A stretch of 64,000 nt of DNA from Batillaria attramentaria (Eukaryota > Mollusca > Gastropoda > Batillariidae): positions 55,001 through 119,000 of the forward strand of contig JACVVK020000453.1 in the NCBI GenBank assembly GCA_018292915.2. The letters are read 5' to 3'. A program made the translations under genes and the position numbers. Shown in pieces: positions 46,886 to 59,060 of the stretch. Under the pieces are notes generated by a model, which saw only the letters and a program-made list of their open reading frames with translations, ran no database searches and had not been told where the DNA came from. The first letter of the stretch is position 1, and every line of letters starts with the position of its first letter.

Positions 46886-48993
46886 GTGTCCTCTCTTTAC
46901 CCAGGAGTAGCGGGGACTGATAGCCCAGGCACTCACACCGAGCACTCTCGAGGCTGGCGATCACCACAGAGAGCAAACACTCCAGCACAACTTTAACAAA
47001 AACACCACCCCATCCCGTGGCGTAACTCCCTTCCTTGATCGGCGACAAGAAGCCACGAGTAGCTGGCTTTGAAGTCAGCGAACGAGCGGCAAACATAATT
47101 TGTTCTTTTTTTCTGTTTTTTAGGTGCGCTCCCGCAATAAATTTTAACACCGCCTTACGGGTCAGGATGAAAGGAGCCGAGAGGAATTGAAACAAACACC
47201 AGCGTGCATAATAAAACAAATCCAATAAAACCACACACCTTTTGCCTTTTCACGCACAGGCTCTTGCACTGAACGGCAGTGTGTGGGGAAAAACCTCTAA
47301 ACCTTTAATCCACTTCGGCTCCGAACAACGACGGGGTCTCCGCCGTGCCGCCAGAGAAGAACCGAACCTAGACACGGCATTAGAAGCCAGCCGACCGAGT
47401 AGCAATAACATGACTTCTTTACAGAATGGAAAGGGGGCAAGACCCGCCATGCATGTGTACAAATTTGTCCCCGCAGATCGCGGATTCCGTCAATATTTGC
47501 TTTCTTTACAGGCGGCCCAAGATCGTAACAAGCACGACATCATATTCAATACGGCGTCGACCTCTCGGCCTGTATGGCTGACAAGGTTTACACGTATTCA
47601 CACCCTTCGCAGACAACACTGTAAAGCATGTATGGGGGAGAGTTCCTTTCAAACAGACGTCCAGCCGAAGTAAAAGAAACATGAATAATTATAAGGAAAA
47701 CCTTGTTAGACTGAAGAAGGCTTTGAGACTGACAGGATATCATGCAGTGCAAGCATGGCTGGACAGCGTCAGTTCTTAAAAAGTCCTTCTTTGGTCAAAT
47801 CCCGTGCACCTTCCTTTACCAAATTCTTTACAACTTTGCCGAATGCTTTTTGTACCTATGCGAAAACAGTTGTAGTTTCCTTTCTCGCGCACTTCTGTGA
47901 CACTGGATAACAAAAACAAAAGCAGAACGAACATCCCATAGTTTCGCGGGCGAAGCAGAAATTGTATCACCGACACAAACTTTGACGAAGCCAAACAGTG
48001 CCAAGGGAAAGCTTGGAATGTTTGTTCATGACTTGACGGCTTCGCAAATTACCCCTCACTGTGCGGTTGCAGAGCGAACTACAATTCTTTCTTTTGTGTC
48101 CGTAAGTTTCTGTCAATGGGAGTGAACAGATCAACATTCCTCTCATAGCCACCTCGTCATCAAACGACCAGCCCTGGACGTTAGGCAAAGGAACTGTAAT
48201 GACCTCAGCGCTGGTGCTGATCATAACTGGCCTCTTGTGCCACGCCCACCGGGCTCCCAAACCCCAATGCCCCAAATTTTCTCCCTGGACGACGGTGACA
48301 TCCTGAGAAAGGTGGGCAGAGGACCAGAACTACCTTCATAACCTCCCGTAACATTCCTGCCGTAAGCCCGAACCGCACATTGTGGTCAGCAGCCACTCTC
48401 ATCGCGAGCAGTGACTTCGACCATAAGCGAGAAATCATAGTTATTAAGCGCCGAAGGTTACGGATACTATACAAACGGAGACCGGGGGCCGAACACGGGG
48501 GACGACATAGCTAATGCCTGGCCTGGCCTTGCCCACCGCTCGTCAAAGCTCTGGCGATCAATGGAGCTAATGTCTTCCCCCGTCACATTGGCAGGTGCTT
48601 GTCCTGTCAAAAGGCTTCCATTTCTGGCGCTGGTTTTTGCGGCAAGTCCCAAGGGTTTCTCTGCTGGACACGAGGCCAGCACTGCTCCGGCTTCGGGAAG
48701 GAGGTATAGAGACACTGAAAGGGCACAGCTCAAGGAGGATAGACAGTGGCGTTGTAGGGTAGATAATCGGTAGTGATCTGAAAATGTCACTTGTCCCAGG
48801 CGACAAATGATCGCACCGGGAACAGAAAGAGGAGGTCAGATAAAAGAGAAACAGAGCATCGGAAGATCTGTCAGAATTTTAATTTTGCCTAGTGCGAGTG
48901 CGAGCATACTCGTGTTTGCTGCAGCAAGAGCCTTCAAGGAACCGTTAATGTCGCCTGAAAACGTGGGATACTCAGGCGCGGTACGGAATGTGT
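42942..48993. other. Upstream or 5' intron sequence of the host gene; no supported exon
   Basis: Contains poly(A) at 43441-43459, poly(C) at 45824-45838 and 45880-45896, poly(T) at 46351-46361, poly(C) at 46620-46636 and (CT)n at 46848-46882. GC-rich sequence at 45,590-45,960 could hold a promoter or 5' exon, but no start site can be fixed. Open frames up to 178 codons (for example 46698-47234 minus, 47242-47673 plus) lack recognisable motifs. Confidence 0.4.
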
Positions 48994-49294
48994 TAATGTA
49001 TCCTCCATACCCCCTAAAAGTGCGAAAGGAATAAATCGTCTTGAATCTTGAGCACCCCAAACCCATGCTAATGTATCCTCGATACCCCCTAAAAGTGCGA
49101 AAGGAACAAATCGTCTTGAACCTTGAGCACCCCAAACCCATGCTAATGTATCCTCCATACCCCCTAAAAGTACGAAAGGGATAAATCGTCCTGAATCTTG
49201 ATTACCCCCAAACCCGTGCTAATGTATCCTCCATACCCCTTAAAAGTACGAAAGGAATAAATCGTCTTGAATCTTGAGCACGCCAAACCCGCAC
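48994..49294. repeat. Minisatellite, four 75-76 bp units
   Basis: Units begin TAATGTATCCTCCATACCCC at 48994, 49069, 49144 and 49220. Each contains AAAAGTxCGAAAGG, ATAAATCGTC and CCCAAACCC. Neighbouring units differ at about 3-8 positions, so the array is moderately young. Confidence 0.95.
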
Positions 49295-49806
49295 AATGTC
49301 AGCTCAACAGGACATCATCCGTCAGAACGTGTGGTGAAGTCTCTCTGAGTCGCCCGTACACTGCCCCACACCCAGCCCGTGAAATGAAGCTAACGCGGCG
49401 TGCCATGGCGCATCCTGACCACCAGACTCCCCACCAGGATGCCCCTGACCCATCGTCCAACACTGGCTAGTCATGCGAACAGTGGCCGTCGTGCGGAGTG
49501 TCCAAATTGCCGTGAAATGACCACACACGGGTCATCAAGGTACGGACGTGAGCAGGCAACTGTGTCCACTAGAATGTGTGGCTTACCAATTGTGGTTGTC
49601 AATGGTCACAACGTCCTATTTGACTGAAGTTGTCAGGGTATGCCATTACAACTTACTGTGTCTCCCCCCCCCCCCCCCCCGATGGTCTGCTGAAATTTGC
49701 ATCAAAGTTTGTCATTCTATTACTAACATTCTCTTGAAAAATGGGCGGTTGAAAATATTGAAGTGAACCGGTTCTTTTGTTCCATACCCCTTAGCAGTTA
49801 GTCAAA
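49295..49806. other. Non-coding; poly(C) at 49664-49680
   Basis: No feature recognised. Confidence 0.4.
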
Positions 49807-49930
49807 GTCAAAGTCAAAAATACTTTATTAATTTTATCCCCGTAGGGCAATTCATGCGGGCGAGCATAAGACACATAAAGAAGTTAAGATAAATAAATTC
49901 ATATAATTGTACACTCTCTCTCTCTCTCCG
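49807..49930 (-). mobile_element. Probable LINE/retroposon 3' end with TTTGAC tail repeats
   Basis: On the minus strand GAATTGCCCTACGGGGATAA is followed by AATAAAGTATTTTTGACTTT and GACTTTGAC. A CGGGGATAA-AATAAAGTA end followed by short tandem TTTGAC units is typical of non-LTR retroposon tails. Only about 120 bp are present, with a (TC)n at the other side. Confidence 0.5.
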
Positions 49931-50084
49931 GAGAATTATAAGCATGAGGCAAAACAAACAAAAAAAAGAAAAAAAAAGAGAGCTGCTGAACCAGTAGCTG
50001 AGTTAATACAAACTTTTTTTTTTTAAGGCAGCGAGTCCTTATGTGTTACCAGAGAGGCTGTCTACAACATCTACGTCTTATTAT

Positions 50085-50279
50085 CAGTGTTGCACATTTT
50101 CCACACCTTCTATAGGACAAAGTGTCCTGGAAACAGCAAAGTGATAGGACACAGTGTCCTGGCCACTTAGTGGCAATAAAAATTTTAATAAGACAAATGT
50201 CCGCTTGAGGTGGGAAAAATAGGACATTTGAAATTTTTATAGGTCAATGTCCTGGGACCGACTTAAATGTGCAACCCTG
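50085..50279. mobile_element. hAT-like MITE (195 bp) with internal GGACA palindromes
   Basis: Terminal inverted repeats are CAGTGTTGCACATTT at the left and AAATGTGCAACCCTG at the right (one mismatch). CAG...CTG ends fit hAT elements. Flanks are AT-rich (TTATTAT / TATTATTA), so the 8-bp TSD is only approximate. Internally AGGACAAAGTGTCCT and AGGACACAGTGTCCT are short palindromes, and ATAGGACATTTGA is related. No coding sequence. Confidence 0.7.
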
Positions 50280-52645
50280 TATTATTATTCCCAAATAGTA
50301 ACAGCATCCAAAAGACGGACGCAGCCACATTTCTCTCATCAGATTCACTGACACTCCACCACATGGGTCGGTACTCTTTCACTGGTTCGTCTTAAACGCT
50401 TGTCACGAAGAGAAACAAGACTATTCCATTACTACTTTCCAACCAGACTTAAAGCCCAGCCAAAACAGAGTTTAACTCCTCGAACGACCGACCATTCCCT
50501 ATACGTTTTCGTACCTGCCGGCCCATCTTGACGTAACACCCGCAATACGACAAGAAAAATCGCTTACACGTGTGACTGCACATGCGCTCGTAACATTAGC
50601 GGCGCCAAAACACATGCACGTTGCAGATTATTCCGTCAGAAAACAACGAGCAGCCGCTGCTGTCCCCAGCGGCTTTTCTGCGGTCCACTGCGCGGTATTA
50701 AGCATGTATTTTCGTTCGCCTGAGACTCGCAGGCATTGGCATTAATGCGCTTTGACACCTTGCGTCAACAGGTGTAAGCTTTTTAGCTTTATTTGCGCCA
50801 TGTCCATGCACCGCGTGCCCTTTCTCTCGTCCACCAGCGCAGACAGTGTGAAAGAGCGAGCGCGGAACTGAAGCTTCATTAGTCACGGACAGAGAGGCGC
50901 GCATGTACAGGAACACCGCTGAGCCAAGTACAGCACCATGCTTGTCACAAGAAGACTCCACAAAAGCGTAGGTTTGTCACAGACAAACCCTGTCTCGTAT
51001 GCCCTAGGCCTACTCCCTCCCCCCCCCCCAAAAAAAAAAAATAAAAAATAAAAAAAATAAAAAAAATCCAGGATTTTCAAAATCACACAACCGGCATGTG
51101 CCCTGCAGCAGTCGTAACACTAGTACCCAATTAGTATCAGTTAGGCATTTGCCCCTAATCCTGTCACCAAATAAAACAATTTAAATACAATTTGAGTACA
51201 ATTGAACCACCACCCGCCAACCCTGAAGTATCTCTGACAATGTTATTTTAGCCACTGCCTCGAGCACAGAGTGAAAAGTACAAAGACATTCAATACTGCA
51301 CTGTAAAAAAAGTTAACAAAAAAACCAACCAAACAACAACAAATAAGAAAGAAAAAAGAAAAGGAAGATTTTTTTTCCGCGGGGGCAGTGAGAAGGGCAG
51401 GCTCCATTTCCTTCAGTCGGCTAATTTTGGACTCGCCTGCTAAAATCAGAGAAATTCCGAAATCTACCCATACTGCCCACCACACAACACCCCGCCAGTA
51501 GCACGTAAGCCTACGTCAGTGCCGTAAATTTGTCTCATACAGCACTTCCCAGTGTCCCTGTAAATCTCATGTCCCCTTAAATGTGACCGCAACCAACGTC
51601 ACGTTCAAACGAAGTGGCCGCCGCCTGTTGGAGGCGTAAAGAACCCGATCTCCAGCTATTCCTGCCGTGTCTCACGTCCGTCCCTTGAGACGCTGCTGGT
51701 TATTTCTGTTCCCAGAAACGGAAACTCGAGGCGAAGACGAGGGGTGGAATCCCTTTTACCCGCTCGCGTCTCACTCGCCCTCGCTGGCGCCCGAAGCTAG
51801 GGGGCGCAACTCTCGGTCTGTTTGAAGACCCGGATGTGGTGCAGCTAATACGTCTGCCGCTGGGCCACGACGACGACGAGAGACCTCGTGTCCAGTCCTC
51901 AGAAGTCTGACGATGTATCGCTTGCCTTGCACTTCACAGAGGACACACCGGGATCTTGATACTGAGTATAGGTCAAGGCGGAGAGGAAGCAAGAAAATTA
52001 TTCTTAAAGGCACACCCGCCGTCTGACATTACCAGGCTTTTACGGGGACATTAATTTTTATCTTAATTTATTTTATTGTTTTGGAAGAGTCGGACGGCCT
52101 GCGCCGGTACGCTACTACGCCCGTACGCTACAAATAGTCTTTAGCCTTATTCCGTGTAAGTAGAGCTTTAAATGCAACAGACAGACGTTTCCTGGCCGCG
52201 CGAACGAGAACTTCAACAGCCTTAAGTTCTCCTAGGCTGCCGTGTGACAAGACAGTAGCACACGCTGTGCGTTTCGGCTTCTGACTGCATAACGCCAGCA
52301 TGTTTGTGGCTTCAACATAACATTATACAGTGCTAGACACCATCTAAAAAGCTTCGAAAGACTCGTGAACTTTAGACGTGACAGATGACGGGCCTTTAAT
52401 TCTTATCCGGGTACATACCTCGGTCCCGCAGTTCAGCTCAGTAAGGGTGGCCGTGTTTCTGGAGGGGCGATGAGCATGCAGTCTTCCCACGTTCGGGAAC
52501 AGCCAAAGCTGGGGGGAGATGGCTCAATGTCGCAGATGATACGCTGCGGGTCGGAGGTCAGAGGGTCAACTGTGTTTCGAGCCGAGTCAACCAAACTATA
52601 ATACAGCGATGATGACTGCCTGGCGGTTTGTAGGTGTTTGTATCT
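50280..52645. other. Non-coding; A-rich 51029-51067, nothing else recognised
   Basis: No exon, RNA or element is supported. The part 51600-51900 is GC-rich without an open frame of interest. Confidence 0.4.
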
Positions 52646-52649
52646 GTAA

Positions 52650-53755
52650 CCAGGTTACGTGCAATCCCTCCACACTCCACTTCATCCCCACAATACATCA
52701 TTGCCCTGTCTGCCAAGTTATCATAGCCCAGCTATAAGCAGCCATCCTGTGTGACACTGGAGCTTACCGTATTGTGTTGCTTGTTATTTATAGAACCCCT
52801 TCCAGCCTACATCTATATTGACTTATATATCTACATTGAAGCCTGGCTATGTGCAAGCCCACCACTCTCCACTACATCCCCAGTATTCTATTGCACTGTC
52901 TGCCAAGTTATCAGAGTCCAGCTAAGCAGATGTCCTGCGTGTATTGCTTGTCATGTTATAACCCATTACAGACCAATTTGTAACCTACTTCTGTCGAAAT
53001 CGAAGCGGTAAGACTGCCCTGCATGCCAAGTTATTAAGGCTGTGTTGGTATAGTTCGCCCCTTTGTGTCATTGACACCTGCTGTAAATGCACTGCGACCG
53101 CCTAAACAACATAGCGATTGCACCATTACTACAAGGTAACCCCAACTCTAAATCTGAACCTAACCCTAAACCGATCTAAGCCGGCGAACTCTACTAAATG
53201 AGAGTGGCTGTGATGGTACAGTTCGCCCAATACGGCCCAAGAGTGCGAACTATACTGAGCGTCATTAAAGATCTAAGCTCCCAACAAAAAGCTTTCCAAA
53301 GTGTGAATTTTTTTTTATCACAGTCGACCGTGCAAGCACAGTCAACTCTGTCACAGTTACAGAGTTTCCAGCGTCCCTGAAACCCCAATAAAAGCCAAGG
53401 GCAGCCTGATTTCACAGCTCAGTTTGCGTTTCGACACTGAGCGAGAAAGATGTGTCTCGCTAACTGACCAAAAGCCAAATAATGTCACGGCAAACTCGTG
53501 CTCTGGTTTTATAAGGGTCCCCGAAGCGCTGAAAACTCTGCAACTGTGACAGAGTTGCCTGGATTATGCACAGTCGAAGGAGTCGCAGTTCTAAAAAACG
53601 CAACGTTTGCGGCTTTTTGTTGAGATTGCAGACCGTTAAGGTCCAGCTAAGTATCCTTCGTGTGCAACACCGGAGCTAGTAGTATTCTGTTGTTTCTCAT
53701 ACAACACTCTTACCAAGGAAATCGTAACCTAAATCTATATTGACTTCCGCCTGGA
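52650..53755. repeat. Degenerate tandem array (about 190-bp unit), third unit interrupted
   Basis: Shared words occur in order: CAATCC..CCACACTCCACTTCATCCCC, CTGTCTGCCAAGTTATCA, GCCCAGCT/GTCCAGCTAAGCAG, GTATT, then CCTACATCTATATTGACTT. Unit A has TGCCAAGTTA at 52711, unit B at 52901 and unit C at 53024. Unit C resumes at 53641 (GTCCAGCTAAGTATCC, then ACCGGAGCT, then CTAAATCTATATTGACTT) after an insertion. Confidence 0.75.
53034..53641. mobile_element. Fold-back/composite inverted-repeat insertion with TTAAGG duplication
   Basis: The insert 53040-53635 splits a tandem-repeat unit and is flanked by TTAAGG at 53034-53039 and 53636-53641. Arms at about 53263-53397 and 53507-53640 are inverted copies. 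They share CTCxxAACAAAAAG, CGACxGTGCA, CAACTCTGTCACAGTT then CAGAGTTTxCAGCG, and TAAAACCA/TAAAAGCCA. The left part holds smaller inverted and direct copies of GGCTGTGxTGGTAxAGTTCG (53038; 53206) with inverted counterparts near 53181 and 53237. No open frame fits a transposase. Confidence 0.7.
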
Positions 53756-54037
53756 CCCGCCGAAGCCAGTAAAAGAGAACAATTCATCAGGCAGCGACTG
53801 AAAATAGCATATGACATACATTCAAACGGCCCCGCAGCATAACGGATACATCAGTCTAGAAGTTTCTAAGAATAATATCACGAGTGATACATTTACTTCC
53901 TGGAAAGAATCTTAAACTGGCAACACATTCATCATCAATTTTTGTTCTTGTGCATTTTCGGCCATGTTTATTTTTGTGGTTGTGAAAGAAAGGTCCGCGA
54001 CAGTTTACATCAGACACGTTATTTAAAAAATATCCAT

Positions 54038-54229
54038 CCATCTCTCTCTCTCTCTCTCTCTCTGGAGCCGGGGTGGCCGAATGGTAGAGCGTTGGACTTC
54101 CAATGCTTGATTCGTGAATTCGTATCCCGGCTGGGGCCAAATATTTATTCTGGCTTTTTCATCGTTGCCCCGTCTTTGATATCACCCGTATGTGGTGGAA
54201 AAGGACGTTAAACACCCAAACACCCACCC
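54038..54229 (+). mobile_element. SINE S1, full length, inserted in a (TC)n tract
   Basis: Copy at 54064-54229 with complete head, B box (GAATTCGTATCCC) and tail. (TC)n follows at 54230-54247 and precedes at 54039-54062, and ATCTCTCTC on both sides is the likely TSD. Confidence 0.93.
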
Positions 54230-54931
<702 letters not shown>

Positions 54932-55330
54932 GGGCGGTCGGTGGTCTAGTGGTTTAGAGACTTGTCACCAATGCGAGAGGTCGGAGGTTCGAGTCCCATT
55001 CGGGGCAAAGAATTTTTCCTTCTCGTATGTGGCACCGTTCATTCGGGCCGATCGTCGGGGGTTCTCTCCGGGTACTCCGGCTTCCTCCCCCTCTGTTTTG
55101 GAAATGTTCAGCCCACCAAATTTGAAAAATAAACGCAATTCTAAATTCCGAAATTTAAATGGCTGAGCTGACCCTTCGCACCATGAGATTGTAATGTGTT
55201 TATGTCTAGTGTGTGAGAAAATGCGTGTGATTCACGTGAGCTTGCGTGTTGGGTTCAGTTCGCGGCGCTTTGAGCCGATTCATGAAATTGGGAAAAGCGC
55301 CTATACAATACTCATTATTATTATTATTAA
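54932..55330 (+). mobile_element. Deu-domain SINE (DeuSINE), near full length
   Basis: tRNA-like head (GGGCGGTCGGTGGTCTAGTG, B box GGTTCGAGTCCC), Deu core (TTCTCTCCGGGTACTCCGGC at about 55058-55082 then TTCCTCCCCC), 3' part (AGCCGATTCATGAAATTGGG, AAAGCGCCTATACAATACTC) and (ATT)n tail. It matches the minus-strand copy at 18536-18941 over its full length with scattered substitutions. No TSD was identified. Confidence 0.88.
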
Positions 55331-55392
55331 GCTTATAGTCGATCACGCCTCCACAACCGCCTACTCCGGCCCACACCCCTCCAACTTCCAAG

Positions 55393-55589
55393 TCACACAA
55401 TGGGGCGGGGTGGGTATTTGGGAGTTTAACGTCTTTTTCCACCACGTAAGAGTGACATCAAAGACGGGGCAACGAGAAAAAGGCCAGCACTAATATTTGG
55501 CCCGAGCCGGGATTCGAACTCACGACCAAAGCATTGAGAGTCCAACGCTCTACCATTCGGCTCCCCCGGCTCCCCTCTCTATCACACAA
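55393..55589 (-). mobile_element. SINE S1, full length, 8-bp TSD
   Basis: Copy at 55401-55581 with complete head (GGGGAGCCGGGGGAGCCGAA). Flanks TCACACAA lie at 55393-55400 and 55582-55589. Confidence 0.88.
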
Positions 55590-56814
55590 AGACACAAAAT
55601 TAATATTCATAGTGCGTGGAAAGTGAAACAACGTGTATCACAAAATGATACTGTTTGAACACAACAAAAACAAAACTAACCATGTAATCCCTTCACACGC
55701 ATACTGGAAACCTCCAGAAAGGACCCCGTATGTCTAGCTTTACCACCGTGGACGCTGCAAAGAACATGCATTGGAAAGAGATGAGCAAAGGGGAAAAAAA
55801 AAAGAAAAAGACGACGATGGAAAAAGGAGAGGTGGGGACTTGGTGGAAACGCGGGTGAGGCAGTGTTCACTTTAATCAAAACCTGAAAGGACTGCGCTTT
55901 AAGTTTGCACCCTCCACAACACGCAAACAACGACAGTCATTCTCCAAACTGCATCCAAAGCAAAACATGCGTCCAGGAAGCTCTGTACAAAACGCGGGCC
56001 ATTCAAGCTCTCACTTTTCATACCCAGACCCGCTTACGCAGCATATCCCACTACACCGGCACCCAGGATTAAAGGGATAATATCACCATCGGGTGAACCG
56101 TTGTGACACGCAGAGAGTATCGTCTGTAGTCTGCGTGCGGCCTTCATGGTCTGGGAATCACTGGCGGAAAACACACACAAGAACCCTGGGACCATGGGAT
56201 CATCTCGTCTTCGCGTGCGTGCAGATTGTAAGTGTACGCTACATTGGGTTCCGAGTGAATGAGACAGCAGGAATGAATGGGACCTACCCGAGGCCGACTT
56301 CAAGCCACACACAGGGTAACGGGTACGGGTACGTGGACACGGACAGAAAAAAAAGAACACAGGAAACAAACACGGACCCTGTTCTTTGGGGGAGAGGTTG
56401 ATAAAAAAAAAAGTAAAGCTGGGCACACAACACGACTAACCACGGTAGGTCTAAAGAGATGCATGCGTGTGGCACAGACTGCAACATGTTAAACAGGACT
56501 CGAGCTCGGGCGTGGTCAATGGCCATTGTTCTTAAGCCACGCTGCCAGACGATCCGCCAGCAAAACAAACAAACAAACAAACAAACAAACAAACAAACAA
56601 ACAAACAAACGCCAGGTGAAGTTTATAGGTTAATAACATATTGAAAACAACTGACTTGGCAACACGAGGTAAACAGAATTGGACGCAGTCCTAAGAAGAC
56701 CCTTTGTCTCACCCCATATGGGCATTACGCTAGTGTTGACAGATTTCAACAGCTGACACGGCCAGTGCTGAGAGGTCTGCTCTCACGCTGGGTGGTGGGG
56801 GGGGGGGGGATACG

Positions 56815-56889
<75 letters not shown>

Positions 56890-57728
56890 TAATTGTGTGA
56901 CCAAAAAGTGCTATGTCAGCTTCTCCTTGCTGACCCTGTCCGTGTGGCGTCGAGCTGGGGATATCACTGTTCGCTGAACTTCCTTAATACACGACCTAGG
57001 ATACATTGTACACCGATATGACTCACGTGCAGGACCTCCAGAAGCGCACGAACACCGGATCTAAGCCTGGAGGGGGCGACACACACACCTGACGACCCTG
57101 CCCGTGAGGCGGGCGACTGGCGACAGACTGGGGACTCATCCAGGCGGCTGGTGATGCGATCACTGAGGACCTCGTCAAGCGTGAGCTCCACGACAAGTCA
57201 GGCGTCACCCCCCCCCCCCACACACACACACACACACCAAACCGCCATTCTCCGTAAACACAGAGTCTGTTCACACAACTGGATTATATTTATAGCCCTC
57301 TGAGTCTGTTACTTGAGGTCTCATATCAGTCACCCTTGTAGGGCTAAGGATACAAATACACAGGGCCTCTTCATTGCCACTTTTGCAAATTTTTGTCGCC
57401 GTAACCGGAACCGGAACCTGTATGAGGTACATACTCCGCGGGTACGAGAATGGCCAGACAGACATAGCGACAATGGCATCGTAGAACCAAGGGATTGCAT
57501 GTACCGCGCTTTGGTCCACTCCGCGCGGTGCGGCGTAAGTAAAGGATTATGTGCCTCTTGTAATCATTGTCATCATTCAGGCTCTGATGGAGAAGAGCTT
57601 GTACCTCGTTCTCTTCGCTGGAACCTCACACAAAGCAGGCTGATAGACTTCACGGGGCCCAATGTGCTTACCGTAAACGCTTGTCAAAACATGTGGAAGA
57701 GCGGAAGAGAAGAAGAAGGGGTGGGGGC

Positions 57729-57797
<69 letters not shown>

Positions 57798-58266
57798 GGG
57801 GGGGGGGTCTTGATGTCACAAGGAGGGCACTTTGCTAGACCGAGGGTCAAAGCAACACCAATTGCGCTTTACATCCGGAACAAGTAATGAAGGAGAATGA
57901 AAAAAAAAAAGGAAGAAATAAAATGATTGATTTGAAAGGAAAGACTCTTATTTTCTTTGGCTTAAGAATTCCTTCTCTATCTCCTTAGACACTTTGAACG
58001 TTCACTGCACCTCAACACCGCCCAGCTGTATATATACAGTATATATCAATATCTGGCTGCATCTTGTATTAGCTGAAGAGCTGTCTCCGTGCCAAAATGG
58101 CCCAACCCTTGAGCGTTGAGAGACTCCTTGTGTCAGCTGACTGTGTCTCGTTACAGCTGGCGAGTGATGGGACTTTATCAGACCTTCTTGCATCCAGCCC
58201 ACGGTTTTATGCGGCCAGCAACGTCACGTAACGAAACAGTTATGGCGCAAGCATTGAGGCGCCTAA

Positions 58267-58320
<54 letters not shown>

Positions 58321-58984
58321 TTTCAAGTCTCTATTTTTATACTGAGATAAGTGAAGTCAGTGACGCTGAGCAGAGGCTGGTGCGGAACGGCTTCAACTAA
58401 ATTTGCCTGGGTACGGAGGATTCACTGAAGCGCATAGGTACCGCATCCTAACTGACATCACTTAACTATTGCACAATTAATTAAAAAGTCGTAATTGTTT
58501 CGACATGTACGACAACAGAAAACAATACATCTGATTTCAAACTGAATGTCACAATGACAATGCCATATCGACAATTTTTTTTTTCTATTGCCGTTCAATT
58601 TTGATAGTGAGAAACTCGATATATCAAGACTGAAAACTTCAAATTAAAACGCCCAGACTGATTCTCTTGAAAGCCGACAGACAGCGCTGCAGTAGCTCCG
58701 AGACTTCAGTGGCAAGCAATCAGCGTGCTGTCAAGTTTGAAGACCAGATGTCGCTAATAACCTTTAATGATCAACATCCGAAAGCCGATGAGATCACGCG
58801 ATCGTTAGGTTTGAACTAAAAATACAGAAAACGTCCTTTGTTCATGCCAGCGAACAATGACCGCCCTTGTCACAGTCGCCAGAATCTAGCGCAAAATATC
58901 ACCATCAACAGCAAGGCCGGAAATGGTACAGTACTTACGCACACTTTCCGACCTCGTACACTTGTGTCCACATAATACTGAGTT
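55590..58984. other. Non-coding with several simple repeats
   Basis: (AAAC)n at 56566-56610, poly(G)-(GT)n at 56797-56888, (CA)n at 57208-57237, (GT)n-poly(G) at 57731-57808, (GT)n at 58268-58315. A 166-codon plus frame at 57313-57813 runs into (GT)n and has no recognised motif. No exon is supported. Confidence 0.5.
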
Positions 58985-59060
58985 ATTTACTTATTCAGGG
59001 CTTAACGCCGCACAAGCAACAAAGTCTATTTCGCGGCTAACCAAGATCCTTCTCCGCCAC
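58985..59060 (+). repeat. Dispersed repeat family B, copy 2
   Basis: AGGGCTTAACGCCGCACAAG through CTATTTCGCGGCT matches 20138-20183. The element may extend right to about 59420, but I have no second copy to define the end. Confidence 0.6.

Noticed and set aside
47242..47673. 143-codon plus-strand frame
   Set aside because: No domain, no splice borders and no support beyond length.
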